Source: Labyrinthula sp. Ha | Taxonomy: Eukaryota > Sar > Bigyra > Labyrinthulida > Labyrinthulaceae | Length of the DNA: 64,000 nucleotides | Assembly: GCA_015227615.1 (NCBI GenBank) | Contig: JAALGZ010000063.1 | Coordinates: 1 to 64,000, forward strand | Direction of reading: 5' to 3' | In this document: one piece after another, positions 1-11,525 of the stretch | Numbering within the stretch: position 1 is the first letter of the stretch | Layout of the letters: every line of letters begins with the position of its first letter | Notes under the pieces: generated by a model | Database searches by the model: none | The model's input: the letters and a program-made list of their open reading frames with translations, nothing else | What the model was told of the DNA's origin: nothing | Made by a program: the position numbers and the translations under genes

Positions 1-1622
1 GATCAAGCTTCTTCTCCCTCAATTGCACAATTTTTTCAAATTTTGTTTTGTATTTTGGGCAATTTAGCAACGACCAAATCCAGGCAATCAGGTTCAAGGA
101 TCCTTGACGTTAAACCAATTGAAATACAAATAATGTTGGAAACTAACAGTATATTCGATAGCGAGTCGTTAGTAGAGATTAATACATAGAGTAGGTAGCT
201 TTTATTGGTAGTTAGATCCCCGCTGTAGGGTTAGGCCAGTAGGCCCAATTAAATCCCTTAAAACCTAAACCTAAACCTAATAGATTGGTGCGTGTAAATT
301 ACACGTATGTAAAAAATGTAATATCCGTAAGATTTTACTGCTCAATGTCAATTTCGACGAATTGATAATTAGTACTTGGCTTAACTTGCCTTCGTTTGAA
401 CAATAAATTCTTACATTATGATGAACTAGTTTAGAAATTTTTGTCAAATACAACAGCACTTCCGGGAAGACTTGATAATTTCAATAGATGTTTGAAAAAG
501 TTAAGCTTAAGCTTTGTATCGTTTCTACTCTCGTATTACTTAATAAGGGACTAAATGGGAACCCAGGTAGCTCTTTACTGGAAGTTAATAAAAAGCTGAA
601 CAGGAGGCGTAGTGTTTTATGAATTAGAAAAGAATTTTAAAACTTACTGGTGAGATAATTACACCATGACAAAAAACCTATTTATGTCCCTTGAAAAGTT
701 TAGTAGAGAATATTCTCCTTACTTAGGAAAGGATAATCGTTGAAGTTTTCTGCTTATAAATTGGTTCGCAAATATAGTTTTTTGGTTAATACAGCCTTCT
801 CAGGTTAAATACTTCTTTATAATTTACATTCTATAGTTTTACATCTGCCCTGCCGCCACCGTATTAGAAACCAAAATGGATCTTTATGAGAACCATCGAC
901 TTGATTTTTCTCCATTTCCTTCGAGATGTAGAAAAACTAGGGAGTTGAATTTCGAGATCTCAAAGCCACGCTCCCTGTGGTATTTTGCCTAATAACTAAA
1001 AAATGTACTTTTACATAACACCTAAAAATATTTTGGTTTTTTTTTTATAGTTCCATTTCGTTTTTACACCTTTATTCCAGCCAATGAGGGTTTCTAAATG
1101 AAGTTTATTTAAACTTTCTGAAGGGAACTAACCCCAGAAAGTAGGCTTTATATCTGTATATGTACTATTGGCACTTGTAACTCTTGTAATGCTAAGAATA
1201 TGGTTAACATCAATAATCGGTCTACTACGTTTACTGGCAATTTTTCGCTTGATAGTTTTATTTTCTAAGGAAGAATTTGTTTCTTGTTTTATATTATATT
1301 TTTAAATTTGCTCTAAGAGGCATTGGTTTTATAACTTTAAAGAACTTTATAAGTTTAGTCAACTTTCGATCTTTGTATTCTTGGATATATATTATTGTTA
1401 TCCCATAATAACTTTGTAACAACTCTGTGTAAGTTTATTATCTCACAATTTAAAATCCCCAAATATTATTAATATACACATAATATTCATTACCTTATTT
1501 AACATTATATAGAGGTCTTCTCTTTACAGTTCCTGTTTTCTACACAGTTCGTATTTACCGAAGATGTTTCTCCTTAAACACTTCAAACCCAGAACAGAAT
1601 AAAAGCTGGGTTAAAATCGAAC
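1..1622. other. No gene recognised; short telomere-like array
   Basis: I see no supportable gene here. Positions 261-280 hold three tandem CCTAAA units (TTTAGG on the other strand). This resembles the TTTAGGG telomere repeat of plants, algae and apicomplexans but is one G short per unit. It is too short to call a telomere and could be an interstitial relic. The rest is AT-rich with short frames only. Confidence 0.4.
53..64 (+). promoter_or_regulatory. TTTTGGGCAATT motif, copy 1
   Basis: Exact 12-base match to a motif that recurs at 3529, 31114, 33592 and 63454. At two of those places it lies about 85-130 bp upstream of a gene start. No gene has been placed next to this copy, so its role here is unknown. 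Confidence 0.35.
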
Positions 1623-2102
1623 ATGATCTTAACATTGAATACTTGTATAGATCGTGTAGAAATTGGCTTTGAAGAATGATGTTGCATATCGCGCTGCACA
1701 CAGGCTTTCCCTGATCGTCTCTCTCGCAACCAATGCATTGACGGCTGTGATAGAGCATGCACTGCAAGCGATCCTTGCGAGGATTTTGCTTTTCGTTTCG
1801 TGATTGGAATTTCTGTGAGTATAGATGATATCAATAAATGCTGTGTGATACATCCAGAGGATTCAGACGATATTTACCTTGTACCTTTAGGTGATGTGGA
1901 CAGTTGTGCTAGTATAACTGTCACAGCTTTAGATCAGACTTCATCACATACTATGAACCCAACAGTTTTCCCTCCTCGATTTTCTACCGAGCCAAATCCC
2001 CTTCTTTCAAGTTATGAAAAAGGTGTTTTACTTTTATATCTTGTATTTGCTCTTGCTCTGTTCAATTTATATTCGTTTTTCCAGGTACAAAAAGGAAATT
2101 GA
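1623..2102 (+). CDS. Possible Cys-rich single-pass membrane protein with in-frame TGA
   Basis: A 159-codon frame runs from ATG 1623 to a TGA at 2100, interrupted once by TGA at 1677-1679 (codon 19). The remainder is clearly protein-like. It has a Cys-rich stretch with motifs such as CCISRCTQAF and QCIDGCDRACTASDPC, then an acidic segment, a Pro-rich linker and one C-terminal membrane helix (about residues 131-153, GVLLLYLVFALALFNLY) with a short basic tail. This suggests a type I surface protein. I do not recognise the family. More coding may lie upstream, since the same frame is open from about 1577. The TGA directly precedes two Cys codons, so it may encode selenocysteine, may be a Trp/Arg codon mutated in a dying gene, or may reflect a mis-set exon boundary. 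No SECIS element was confirmed. Confidence 0.4.
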
Positions 2103-2409
2103 GATGCGAAATCGCTATAAAGTCTGTGATCTTTTCTTGTGACACTAATTTCATTCCTATTCCAACTTCTTAGAACTCAGATATTAAAGGGTAAGACTCG
2201 TTTCTTATTACAGATAGGCTTCTTTATATCAGTGAAAAAAAAGAAATTGTTTGTTCATTATAAATTAATATCTTCAAATCTGCAATTGTAAGTTTTAAAA
2301 TATAAGGATAAAATCAAATTAATTTGTTAGAAATATAAGTCTTGTACGAATTCCCGCACTAATACGCTGATATCTTAGTTCTGGAAACTTTTTATTTTGC
2401 ATAAAAGCT
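2103..2409. other. No gene recognised
   Basis: AT-rich spacer downstream of the Cys-rich frame. I saw no open frame, repeat or RNA gene that I can support. If the upstream TGA is a selenocysteine codon, a SECIS hairpin would be expected in this stretch. Confidence 0.4.
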
Positions 2410-2969
2410 TTATCCAAAAGTGAACGCGTAGATGGAATAATATTTAAGCACAAGTTGGGTAGCGTTTTAATCTTCTCACACCTGCAAAGAAATCGGGATA
2501 AGGATTTACTTCCTGCTTGATTGCATTTTACATGTTTAGCTTGAAAATGAAGCTTCTTGAGATGTAAATTATGTTGAGTTGCTTGTATGTAACATAAAAA
2601 TATATCTATATCGCTTTCTTCAATAAAATTACCAATAAATTCAAAACTTATAATCCTTAGTGAAAATATATTATTTCCAAGAAGTCTGCCATTAAAAATT
2701 GATCTACAAAGTTGTTGTGTTCTCTGTATTTAAAAGTTTCTCAAGTTCAAAGCTACTTCATTCTGATTTTCATTGTTAAATAAGTGCAATCCATTCCTAC
2801 AGTCACTAACTGTATAACTAGTTCCAAAATAGTTTAGTTCAAAACTCTCAGTTTTAAAATATTTGAAATCCTCAAAATTGCTTATAGTTACTATGGTTCT
2901 TAAGTCTTGCCTAATAGAATGTAGCGTTGAACATAAAATTAACCAGGTAAACAGCTTCAAGATCTTCAT
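2410..2969 (-). pseudogene. Decayed leucine-rich-repeat protein, copy 1
   Basis: On the minus strand a frame from 2969 to 2410 reads as LRR protein, with one internal TAA. Recognisable stretches include FIGNFIEESDIDIFLCYI, NLHLKKLHFQAKHVKCNQAG and KSLSRFLCRCEKIKTLP. The Leu spacing follows the ribonuclease-inhibitor-like pattern of about 28 residues. A second copy with the same order of segments lies at 4462-5142, about 2 kb away, so this is an old tandem duplication. No Roc or COR sequence is attached. I infer a relic of the same LRR family as the intact ROCO gene at 11.5 kb, although the repeats themselves are not closely alike. Confidence 0.6.
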
Positions 2970-4461
2970 CTCTTCCAGAATACTTTAGTAAAAAATAAAT
3001 TTTATTTTTGAAAATGGGTTTATGTTTTTAAAGTTAGTTATTTCTAAGTCAAGCTTGACGAAAACTTTTTACAGTTCTTCTTCTGTTATATTCTTTTTAA
3101 TTTTAAGGATTTGAGATCAGGCTGATGGGGGGTTTCCATACTATATAACTTCTTCTCTTGGTAAACCCTTAATATCCTCAATATTTTCTACTTGCTTATT
3201 TCTTATTATGTAATACTCATTTGAAAAGTATTTAACTATAATGGTTTCTTTTACCATTTTTGTTTGATAATTTTTTGTTTATTTGAATCTTGTTCCGTTT
3301 TTTTAATATGTCCAAAATAGTATTTTATAGAAAAGAAACTTAGATAAAAAACGAAAGGTAAACGAATATGTGTATATTTAATTGTTAACGTTTTGGATTA
3401 CTTGGGCAACTTAAGTAACTCAGTGAATAATATATAGTAGTTAAGTTATTGTCAACAGTTTTGTTACTTGTGCTAGTTAATTGAAGACCTATAGAATAAT
3501 TATAAATAGAATAGATATCACATTTGTATTTTGGGCAATTTGACGAGAGTTTTAATCAACAACAACAATACAATATAAAAAACTTGAAACTTTATCAATC
3601 TAACTTGTGTTTGATAAGAAAGTAAACCCCTGAGTGTTAACAACGCCTTGTGAGTTTACTAGATTGATACTTAGCATAGTATCGGAGTTTGTGGCTTGAA
3701 GAGAGCCCTTTCTGTGTTTGAATTAGGAGATCCCTTAGCAATAAGCGTGATCTGGTTGTATCCTTTTGATTCATTGGATACGATAAAGCACAGTAGCTTT
3801 AGAACTCGTCGTTGCAACTTATCCTTGCAAGTCTGAACGCTCGAGGGTTTTCCGAGTGTACAAAAATATTATGATTTAAAGAAAGGATTTCCTTACTGTT
3901 TCAAGAGACAAATAAAAAAAGTTTTAAGAACACACCACTATCAGTGTTGAATATATCTGCCGTCTTTATGTCAAACCTTTAACTAAACCCATTTCGCATA
4001 TTTTGAGTTCTTTACACACTTCATTTACAGCTTGATTTATTAGCCTAGAGTAGTGAAATACATTTTTCTTTTTCAATAGTTGCAAAATTGTATAAGAATA
4101 CTTTAGAGACTCGAACGTACAAGTAGTAGGAAAATCATGAATAAACTAGTTTCATTTGTTAAACTCTCATAAGTTCTGGCTCAATTTCGTTTTTCTGTTT
4201 CTATGAAAATTTAAAATTGTGAGGAATCTTTGCCATTTTCAAAAATCCTAAATATACGTATATTTAAATTATAATAGCGTTCCTTTGGTCTTGGGAGTGT
4301 TTCATTTAGAGTAAAAGCTCTATCTATCATTGTTGAGAAGATAGAATAGTTTTTTATTATTTTTATTTTTATATTATAGTTTGGGTAGTATTCTGTCTTA
4401 GTACTTGTAGTACGTGAGTATCAACCTACTTAAGCAACTCAAGTGACACTACTCAGTACAA
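2970..4461. other. No gene recognised; contains motif copy 2
   Basis: Spacer between the two LRR relics. It holds the second exact TTTTGGGCAATT (3529-3540, plus strand). Positions 3600-3860 are less AT-rich than their surroundings but contain no supportable frame. The stretches near 3400 and 4430 share short CTTAAG(T/C)AACTC-like words, perhaps left over from the duplication of the LRR relics. Confidence 0.35.
3529..3540 (+). promoter_or_regulatory. TTTTGGGCAATT motif, copy 2
   Basis: Exact match to the 12-base motif described at 53. The surrounding 16 bases (TGTATTTTGGGCAATTTg/a) also match copy 1, so copies 1 and 2 may be duplicates of one site. No intact gene lies close by. Confidence 0.35.
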
Positions 4462-5142
4462 CTAACTATTCCATCTTACTTTAACAATCATCGAATGAGA
4501 AGATCTATGAATGTTTTGATATTGGTTTGGTAACTCTTCAATATTCAAACACTTGGTTAGCAAGCATCCGAGTAATTTGCCACCAGCTCGACCACATCTT
4601 ACATGAGCAGTTTGAGAACTAATTTTTCTTAGGTACAAATGAAGTTGAGTTTTTTTAAGGTAACATAAAACTTTGTCCACATCACTTTCTTTAACAAAAC
4701 TACCAGTAAGCTCCAATCTCCTAATCTATGGCAAAAAATATTCATTTCTAAGAAGTCTCCCAATAAATAGTGAGCCACATAACTTATTTCTTTTCTGGAT
4801 ATGAAATTTTCCTAAATTCAAAGCCATTTGTTATTCATTCTCGTTAAATGAACTCAAGTATTTTCTACAATCTCCAGTAGAGGAACTGGTTGCAAAACAG
4901 TTTAATTCAATAATTTCTCCACAAACTTTTTCAAAGGCTTTTAACTTACAAATACTAAATAATTTCTTCATAGGTAGACTGATATGATTAATTGAAGTAA
5001 TTTCATTTATCTTCGTGAGCAGAAAGAGGATACTTGTTTCATTGAGAAAACTTTGGTGGTCTATAAACATAACTCGTTTTTCTGGATACTTTCTTCTAAA
5101 AGTGCTTATTTGAAGCTGAAGCATGGTGAATAATGTATACAA
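4462..5142 (-). pseudogene. Decayed leucine-rich-repeat protein, copy 2
   Basis: Minus-strand LRR relic homologous to the one at 2410-2969. Matching pairs include IIELNCFATSSSTGDCRK here against SFELNYFGTSYTVSDCRN there, and ELTGSFVKESDVDKVLCYLK against EFIGNFIEESDIDIFLCYI. It begins with a stretch not present in copy 1 (about 5142-4980), then follows the same order of segments. A few in-frame stops interrupt it and no intact start-to-stop frame survives. The two copies differ in many residues yet keep Leu/Ile positions, so both lived as genes for some time after duplication before decaying. Confidence 0.6.
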
Positions 5143-5733
5143 AAGATTCTTTGTTATGTAATTTTAAACTTTGAACGTTTTAGATACTTCTGCTTTTCTT
5201 TTAAAGAATTCATCAGGTTCAACTTATGATAAATTCTTGATATATAAAATATCTCTTACACTTTCACGTCTAATTACGCAGCAGTCTCTCCTAGAGTATA
5301 TTACAAGAACGATCTCTGGCGAATCATGCATTTTGGTAAGGTTGTTTTGGGTGTATTATGTACACTTTACGTGTTTAATTTTTTGCTTTGTCCAAAAGGG
5401 TATTCTGTTTAAATAGACAACTTGTATTAAATACAACAAAATAAATAAAATGAGTGATTTGCAAAGGATAAAACTTTATTTGTTCCCTTAACAATAGTTA
5501 AGAAAATAAAGTTTGGGTAGTTTGTTTTCAACTTATCGTGTAACAAGCTCATTAGATAATACTATTCTCTTCAAGCTTTTTGCTTCTAGGTAGAGAGTTT
5601 AGAAGCAAATAGTTATTTGGTTTAGCATAATGATACAGAAAACTTAAAGATTAAGACGCAAAAGTGAGAAAGATGGACTCTTGGGCAAGTGAGAGTTTCC
5701 TTTTCACTAGGTTAAATATTAACTTTGAAAAAC
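5143..5733. other. No gene recognised
   Basis: A plus-strand open frame at 5171-5416 has no recognisable domain and no ATG near its start. I do not call it a gene. Otherwise AT-rich spacer between the LRR relic and the 3' end of the membrane protein gene. Confidence 0.35.
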
Positions 5734-6680
5734 TTACAACGAGGGAGTAATATTTACTACATCACAGTTTACTATATCAGCTTGGGCATCCCCTTCACAA
5801 GGTCTTGAATCTAAGACCATAGTAAAAACTGGACAAGGGCAGTTATTTAAAGCCCCAGGTCTATCAGAGCACTCTAGTATAGGAGTATCATTTTCCAAAA
5901 CAACACTTCTGTTGCTGCACCTTGCATACTGCGTACTACTTATACATATCCCAGCATTTAGTCTCGCATCTCCATCAGCATCGACCAAAGGTTGCTTAGA
6001 GCAAAGCTCCTCCAGTCTTGCTATTATTCCTTCTTCCTCTGTAGTTGGATAAAACGTAGGATTCTGTGTCGGAAACTGAGTCGGATTTGAAGTTGGAGCT
6101 GCTATTGAAGGAGGAAATGATCCTGAATTATTCGCACCCTGTTCTGCTGAAACATCAGCTCCATCAGAATCCATGACAAGAAACATAGCAAGACCAACAC
6201 TTCCAATAACCAAGAACACAAGTAAAATAAAAACACGCCCAGTTTTCTTCAATACCTTCCTCCTTTGTTCACGCTTCTCTTCCAAAGCTTTTTGTTTTTT
6301 CTGCTCTTCATAGATCCTTTGTGGTTCCTTTGACACAACAATGAAAGTTCCATTCCTTTCGTTTTCTTCATCTCTTTGTTGCAGTGCCAGTTTAAACTGC
6401 TGAAATTGGTCAGTTGCTCTGTAGCTCATTATGGCCTTTCTTTTAACGTCCTCCCGTTGAAGAGTATCAACTAAAAATTATACCAAAATAAGATCTTACC
6501 TGAATGTAAGGAAGCTCGTTGATTTATCTGATCCACTTCAAACCCAAGAACCTTAGTTGATAAAGTTCCAACAGAGGAAGGAACAGATTCTAAATCATCT
6601 TCACCGACCACAACTAACGAAGCAGCCTCCAATAAATCAACTTGTTTTGGTTTTGGGGCACGGGGTCCGGGATATCTCAT
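5734..6680 (-). CDS. Type II membrane protein with PT-rich stalk and Cys-rich ectodomain
   Basis: Two exons, 6680-6500 and 6470-5734, joined across a 29-nt GT-AG intron (phase 1), give 305 residues. The N-terminal half is cytosolic and charged, with a Lys/Glu-rich helix (KKQKALEEKREQRRKVLKK) just before one membrane helix at about residues 139-160. Residues about 179-204 form a PT-repeat linker (PTSNPTQFPTQNPTFYPTT) of the kind very common in diatom and other stramenopile surface proteins. The remaining 100 residues hold eight Cys and two to three N-glycosylation sequons, fitting an extracellular disulphide-bonded domain. The start was taken at ATG 6680, the first in frame. No family match for the ectodomain is recognised. 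Topology is inferred from positive charges on the N-terminal side of the helix. Confidence 0.8.
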
Positions 6681-7134
6681 TCAGCTCGGGTCTTCGCACG
6701 ACTATCTTTATATAAATCTACTTATAATACTTTGTTCGTCGTTTTTTTATTGTTTTGTTGTAATTTTTCTACTGGAATGGTTCTGTGTAATGTCGTGGTG
6801 TTACCTGGTATGGATAATTCTGGAATCGTTCTAGAACAGTGGAGGCTTTGTAAGTTTACTTTTTATCTTCTATTTGCATTAGTTTCTTGATTGTTCTAGT
6901 TGGAATAAAGTCGCCTATCGGAAAATGATTAACGTTAGGGTCCATTCCGATTCTGTCGAAAACAGTTATTGTTAAATAGATGCCTGAAATTGCCCTTAAA
7001 CAGAATTAATGGAATAGTAGAATCAAACACGATTTGTACCGGTTGGTTTCCGGTATTTCGTGATAAACCCCAATATACAAGATCTGTCTAGGAATTATCT
7101 TCAAACTGTTTGCCCTTTATTCGAATTAGGGGTC
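6681..7134. other. Intergenic, no gene recognised
   Basis: Upstream region of the PT-stalk membrane protein gene. No exact copy of the TTTTGGGCAATT motif is present. There is only a weak TTGCCC near 6990. No open frame worth calling. Confidence 0.35.
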
Positions 7135-10100
7135 TTTAACGGTACGGTACAACCGTTAGTTAACGGTAAGGATTTTGTTAACTCTGCTTACCGATATTAC
7201 CGGTAAGCAAAATTGGAGTCTTAGCGGTAAACAAAATTACCATAAAATTAACGGTAATTGTGTTAATTTTGCTAAGTAACGGTACGTACTGGTATATTTT
7301 TGGGAAATTCAACAAACACCAAATCTTATCTTTCTGTTCAAAGTCAAAACCAAACAAGTCCAGAAAAACCCCTTGTGCGAACAAAAAAGGCAGTGCAAAG
7401 AGAATTAAAAGCAGGTTTCAAACATGAAGAAGGGTAATTTGCTCCTCGAAGGCTCAAAACTATCTGTCTTCTACTTGATGGAGATTTTGGTGAGCTGCAA
7501 TGTCTGGGAGAAGTGTTTGAGTGAGAGGAGAAAAGCTAAAATTAACTCAAAGTAGAGGAAATCGGCGAAATGAACTGAAATGACACTAGAGTAATGTTTT
7601 TTAAGTATAATTTTAGGTTTTCTGCGTTAAATTTTCAAAAAGAGGTCAAATTTTTATTAGTTTTGGATAGAAAACAAGTAAAAATTATGAAAAATATTTT
7701 TCAATTGTTAAAAAAAGGAGAAAACCTGCGCTATCAGGTCAAATAACCCAAAAAAAAACTAAAATGTAAACTTTTCCCATACTTTCATCCACTCTCTTGT
7801 ATTCATTCTCATCATAAAGGTTTGATCAGACATGTTCTCTTTCCCCAACTGTTTCTTCAAATCATCAACTCTCACTTATTCAAGTTATTTTTTCTGCTCA
7901 GCAGGATCAAATACTTTCGTCTTATCAAAATTCAAACAAGCATTAGTCCTCTTCTTCTTGTAGAAGTATTTTAGTATTCCTGATGCCTTTTTCTATCGTT
8001 CAATTTATTTCTTCTGACAAACAGGGGTGTTGAATGGCTTAAATGGTCCATTAGTTTATTCAAGCTGTGTTATAACTTTCTTCCAAGAGTCTACTTATAG
8101 TTCTCCTGCTGTCCCACAACTCCAACGCGACAATTAGGAAAAATTTGCATAGTAAATCCAAGATGTTTTTACCCACAACTATTCATAGGTTCTCTAGTGA
8201 AGTATTAGTATGCTTCTCGTAAAAGCCTTCAATATTTTAATTTCTTAGTAGCATCACCTAAAGTATGAATACTACAAAAGAATAAGCTAGAAAACTCTGG
8301 ATTTTTTTCTTTTTCTCATTCAAGCAAAGACCTTTCAAAATTTCATCCTTCAACTTGAAGATACTGGAAGGAAGTGAAGAGCTTACGCCAAAAAGAGATA
8401 TCTCAAGTAGCGAAGTATTGAGGTTTCTATGACTTCTCATAGTCTGGAAGGACTAAGAGGAAATGCTTCTTATTCAAGGCAATCCTTTGCTGGCATTTGG
8501 TTTTATTGGCTTGAGGGTAGTGTAAGATTGAGTTTATTGGAGTATAAGAGTAAAATCAAGATGTCAAAAAGTAGGAGAGTTTTCAAATAGGCTGAAATTA
8601 AAGTTAGAACACATAAATAGGACCGTTAAAATTTTATGTTTTTTCTCTTTAAAATTATATCAAATACGCTCTAGAAAAAGAAGAATGTATTTAACTTTGC
8701 AAAACAAAAATACCGCTTTTTTTTCCATAAATACGTCAGAAAAAATACCACAATTTTACTTTTTTCAAAATCTAAAAACTTAGATCTTCCCTAAATTATA
8801 CTGGCCTTTTCCATACCAGTTTTTATGTATTCGTAAGCATGTTATCATATGTAAAAGTTAAAAAAACATGCATTTTTATATAAGAATTTGCAATAATATA
8901 ATAGAGATTTGTATAATTAAAAACAATAAAAACTTCAAACTTTATTTTTTCTTTCTAAGCTACTAATTAATAGTTTTAGGTAAGGCAAGAATTAAATTTA
9001 CTGATATTTGAACTATTAGAAGCTCTGTTTTGGCTATTTCAAAGTTTAATTTGGAGTAAAGTTAAACTAAGCGAAATAACAATTGGCGAGTTCAATAGGG
9101 AAGTTCTTGCAGTTTGTTCGAACCAAATTTAGTGGAGCCCTAAATCAACCATGCTTTGAGCTGAAAACCATTTTTTCTAAACCACTTCACTACTTTGTAT
9201 CACCCATTCAGGAATATTTGATATTTAAGGATATCCTTTTTCAGAGTTTCTGAGATCTTGGAAATAAGATACATTGTTAGGAAGTCTATGCAAAATACTA
9301 CAATTCTCAAAAAAAACTATATCTAGACCTAAATTTACCCGTCCTTTTGACCGGTAATTTTTTTAGTCTCTAGACGGGTATTTCTTGAGATATTACACGT
9401 ATTGAAGTTTAGAAAGACAACATCTTAGCCCAATATCGACTTTTCTTTAAAAAAATAATAAAAATTTACTAAAAAACAGAATTAAAGGTTGCATACTTAA
9501 TTTTTTTGTTTTTAGGGTCTTTTTAGTATAAAAAATTATAGGATTATAGCAAAACTGAGTGATTTCGTATTTTCAGTTGTGCAGATTTTCAACATTTGAC
9601 TGTTCTGAGTGAGGTTTAGCTTAGTTTCAATTAACTAGAAAATAAAAATCCTGAGAAATGGTTTGAGAAGTCAGCTATAGTAAATGCTTAAAGTCTGAAA
9701 AGAATCAGATCATCTATAGAGTTGTTCTTCATGATGTTACGTTTAAATGTATGTTTTTCTAGAAATCTATAAACTTTGTGAAAGGGACCCTTAGAACTAA
9801 CCTTTATTAGAGTTTGAAATACTCATCCTTATCAAATACTTTAGAAATGCATGATTGAAAGGATTTTCTCAATGAAAACATGTTTTGACTGTTATTATGT
9901 ATTTGTGGAAGATTTTGTGACAAAAACTAAGAAATACTGTATGCGTTGCTTTCCATAATCATCACTTTTTGATGCTTTATATTCTTCTTTTCCTCTAAAT
10001 TTTTATGTTTTAAAGTGCTATGTTTAGTTTTCAATATGTTTTGAGCTTTTTAGAAGCCTTAAGTAGGTATTGTTGACTTTATAAACTGTGAAGATTTACT

Positions 10101-10330
10101 ATTATATTAAACTTAAACATAGTGCTAAACAAATTCATTTTATTGATTTTGTTATTATGGGGTGTTGAAAACTTTATCAACGATTTTTTCAAAAATGCAG
10201 TATGTTGGTCATAGAGGTGGTGTAACCTTTTTCTTCATTGTTTTCTGATGGATATAAAATGAATGAGCTATATTTTGGTGGTATTTGGTACTGTACATAA
10301 AATTAACTACTTTATAGGTTTTAAAATCTT
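7135..10330. repeat. Long dispersed repeat, copy A
   Basis: This stretch aligns along its whole length with 17270-20395, in the same order and orientation apart from one inverted piece. The left edge (7140-7270) is rich in ACGGTA/TTAACGGTAA words. The part from about 7300 to 9200 is well diverged between copies, whereas 9541-9835 differs at only about four positions. A block of decayed, minus-strand coding-like sequence is present near 7790-8150, heavily broken. I could not assign the element to a class: no transposase, reverse transcriptase or capsid domain was recognised. Age: old, to judge by the divergent portion. Confidence 0.65.
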
Positions 10331-11525
10331 ATATAAACATAGAATTATTCAAAAAACTTTTCCGCAACTAAATTTTGCTTTTTTAACTCGAAATTTTGAC
10401 TGAGGAACAACCTTTGCAATTATTTGGTAATTCACCAAGAATACATGTAGACATGAAAAGAATAGAATAGAAAAATCTCTTCCTGTGCATAAATATAGAA
10501 AATCTGAAAGCCGTCTATTAACTACAGTTTTTAAGATAGACTAAATTAGATGCAATAGTGATTTAAGTTAGAATTTAGCGAGATACGAAAATAAAGAATA
10601 TATCACTTGAAAATAGATTGTAGGCCGGAAATATAAAAATACGTAGTTCAATCATAGCATATCTCAATAAAGAAAAGAAAAAAAAACTACGAAGCTTTGG
10701 GAATTAAACTTTAAAGTAACCTTGCATTTTATTTGGTTTAAAAGGATTAAATGTAGACTCAGAAATATGAACTTTTCTATCGCAAATATTGATATGTGAA
10801 GTCTTGCTTTGATTTTCGGATATTAGACCGTACAAATCCGTGATTAACTTTATAAAAAGCTAAGCTCTATTTCAGGGGTAGCTGGGAAAGTAAAATATCA
10901 TTCCGAAGGTGTAATCTGAGTTTTCTGAAAAAAGGTTGAAGCGAAGATACGTTCATTTTTATTTGATGATTGTGAAAAAAAAGACGCTAAGGGCAAGGTA
11001 CTTTCTCAGTTGCACTTTCTATCAGAGAGTACAACTAGTTCCTTAACATTGTCTAAAAAGATTTTGAAATATTGCACTATTCTCTGGGAGTTCATTTAGA
11101 GCTGAGATTAAGGTAATTTCAAAGGTAAGGGTACTAGTCATGAGATGATTTTCATATAAAATAGCTTCCAAATGATGTTGATTCTTTGTTTAATTTTCAT
11201 CTGATTTAACTTTGGCTTTAATTTTATTCCTTTAGAGAAAGAATATAAATATAATATATTATAAAGATATAATTTAGAACAAAATATTTAATTGTTAAAA
11301 GATTTTGAAAACACAAAAAGATATCGTGAATATCGTTACGGTAATTTCCGTAAAATTCGTAATCCGTTAAGGATTCCTTTACCAATAGTTAACGTTAAGC
11401 TCAATAAGAAAAAACAAGTAATAATTTTATTGGTTTTAATTTAGTATATTTTTATATTTTGAACTAATTAATCGAAAAAGTTTCAGTAAAATGAATTTTT
11501 GTGTCAAAAAAGAACAAAAATAAAG
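10331..11525. other. Upstream region of the ROCO gene; ACGGTAA block
   Basis: No gene seen. Positions 11320-11400 contain several CGGTAA/TTAACG words very like the left edges of the two long repeats (7140-7270 and 17270-17340). This block may be the far edge of copy A, which would then end about 130 bp before the ROCO start codon. The stretch could also supply the ROCO promoter. Neither role is demonstrated. Confidence 0.35.

Noticed and set aside
7790-8150. Alternative genetic code with TAA/TAG as glutamine
   Set aside because: The idea arose from coding-like sequence in the decayed repeat. The intact genes of the window end with TAA, TAG or TGA, for instance the TLDc and ITPase genes with stops 32 bp apart, so the standard code holds.
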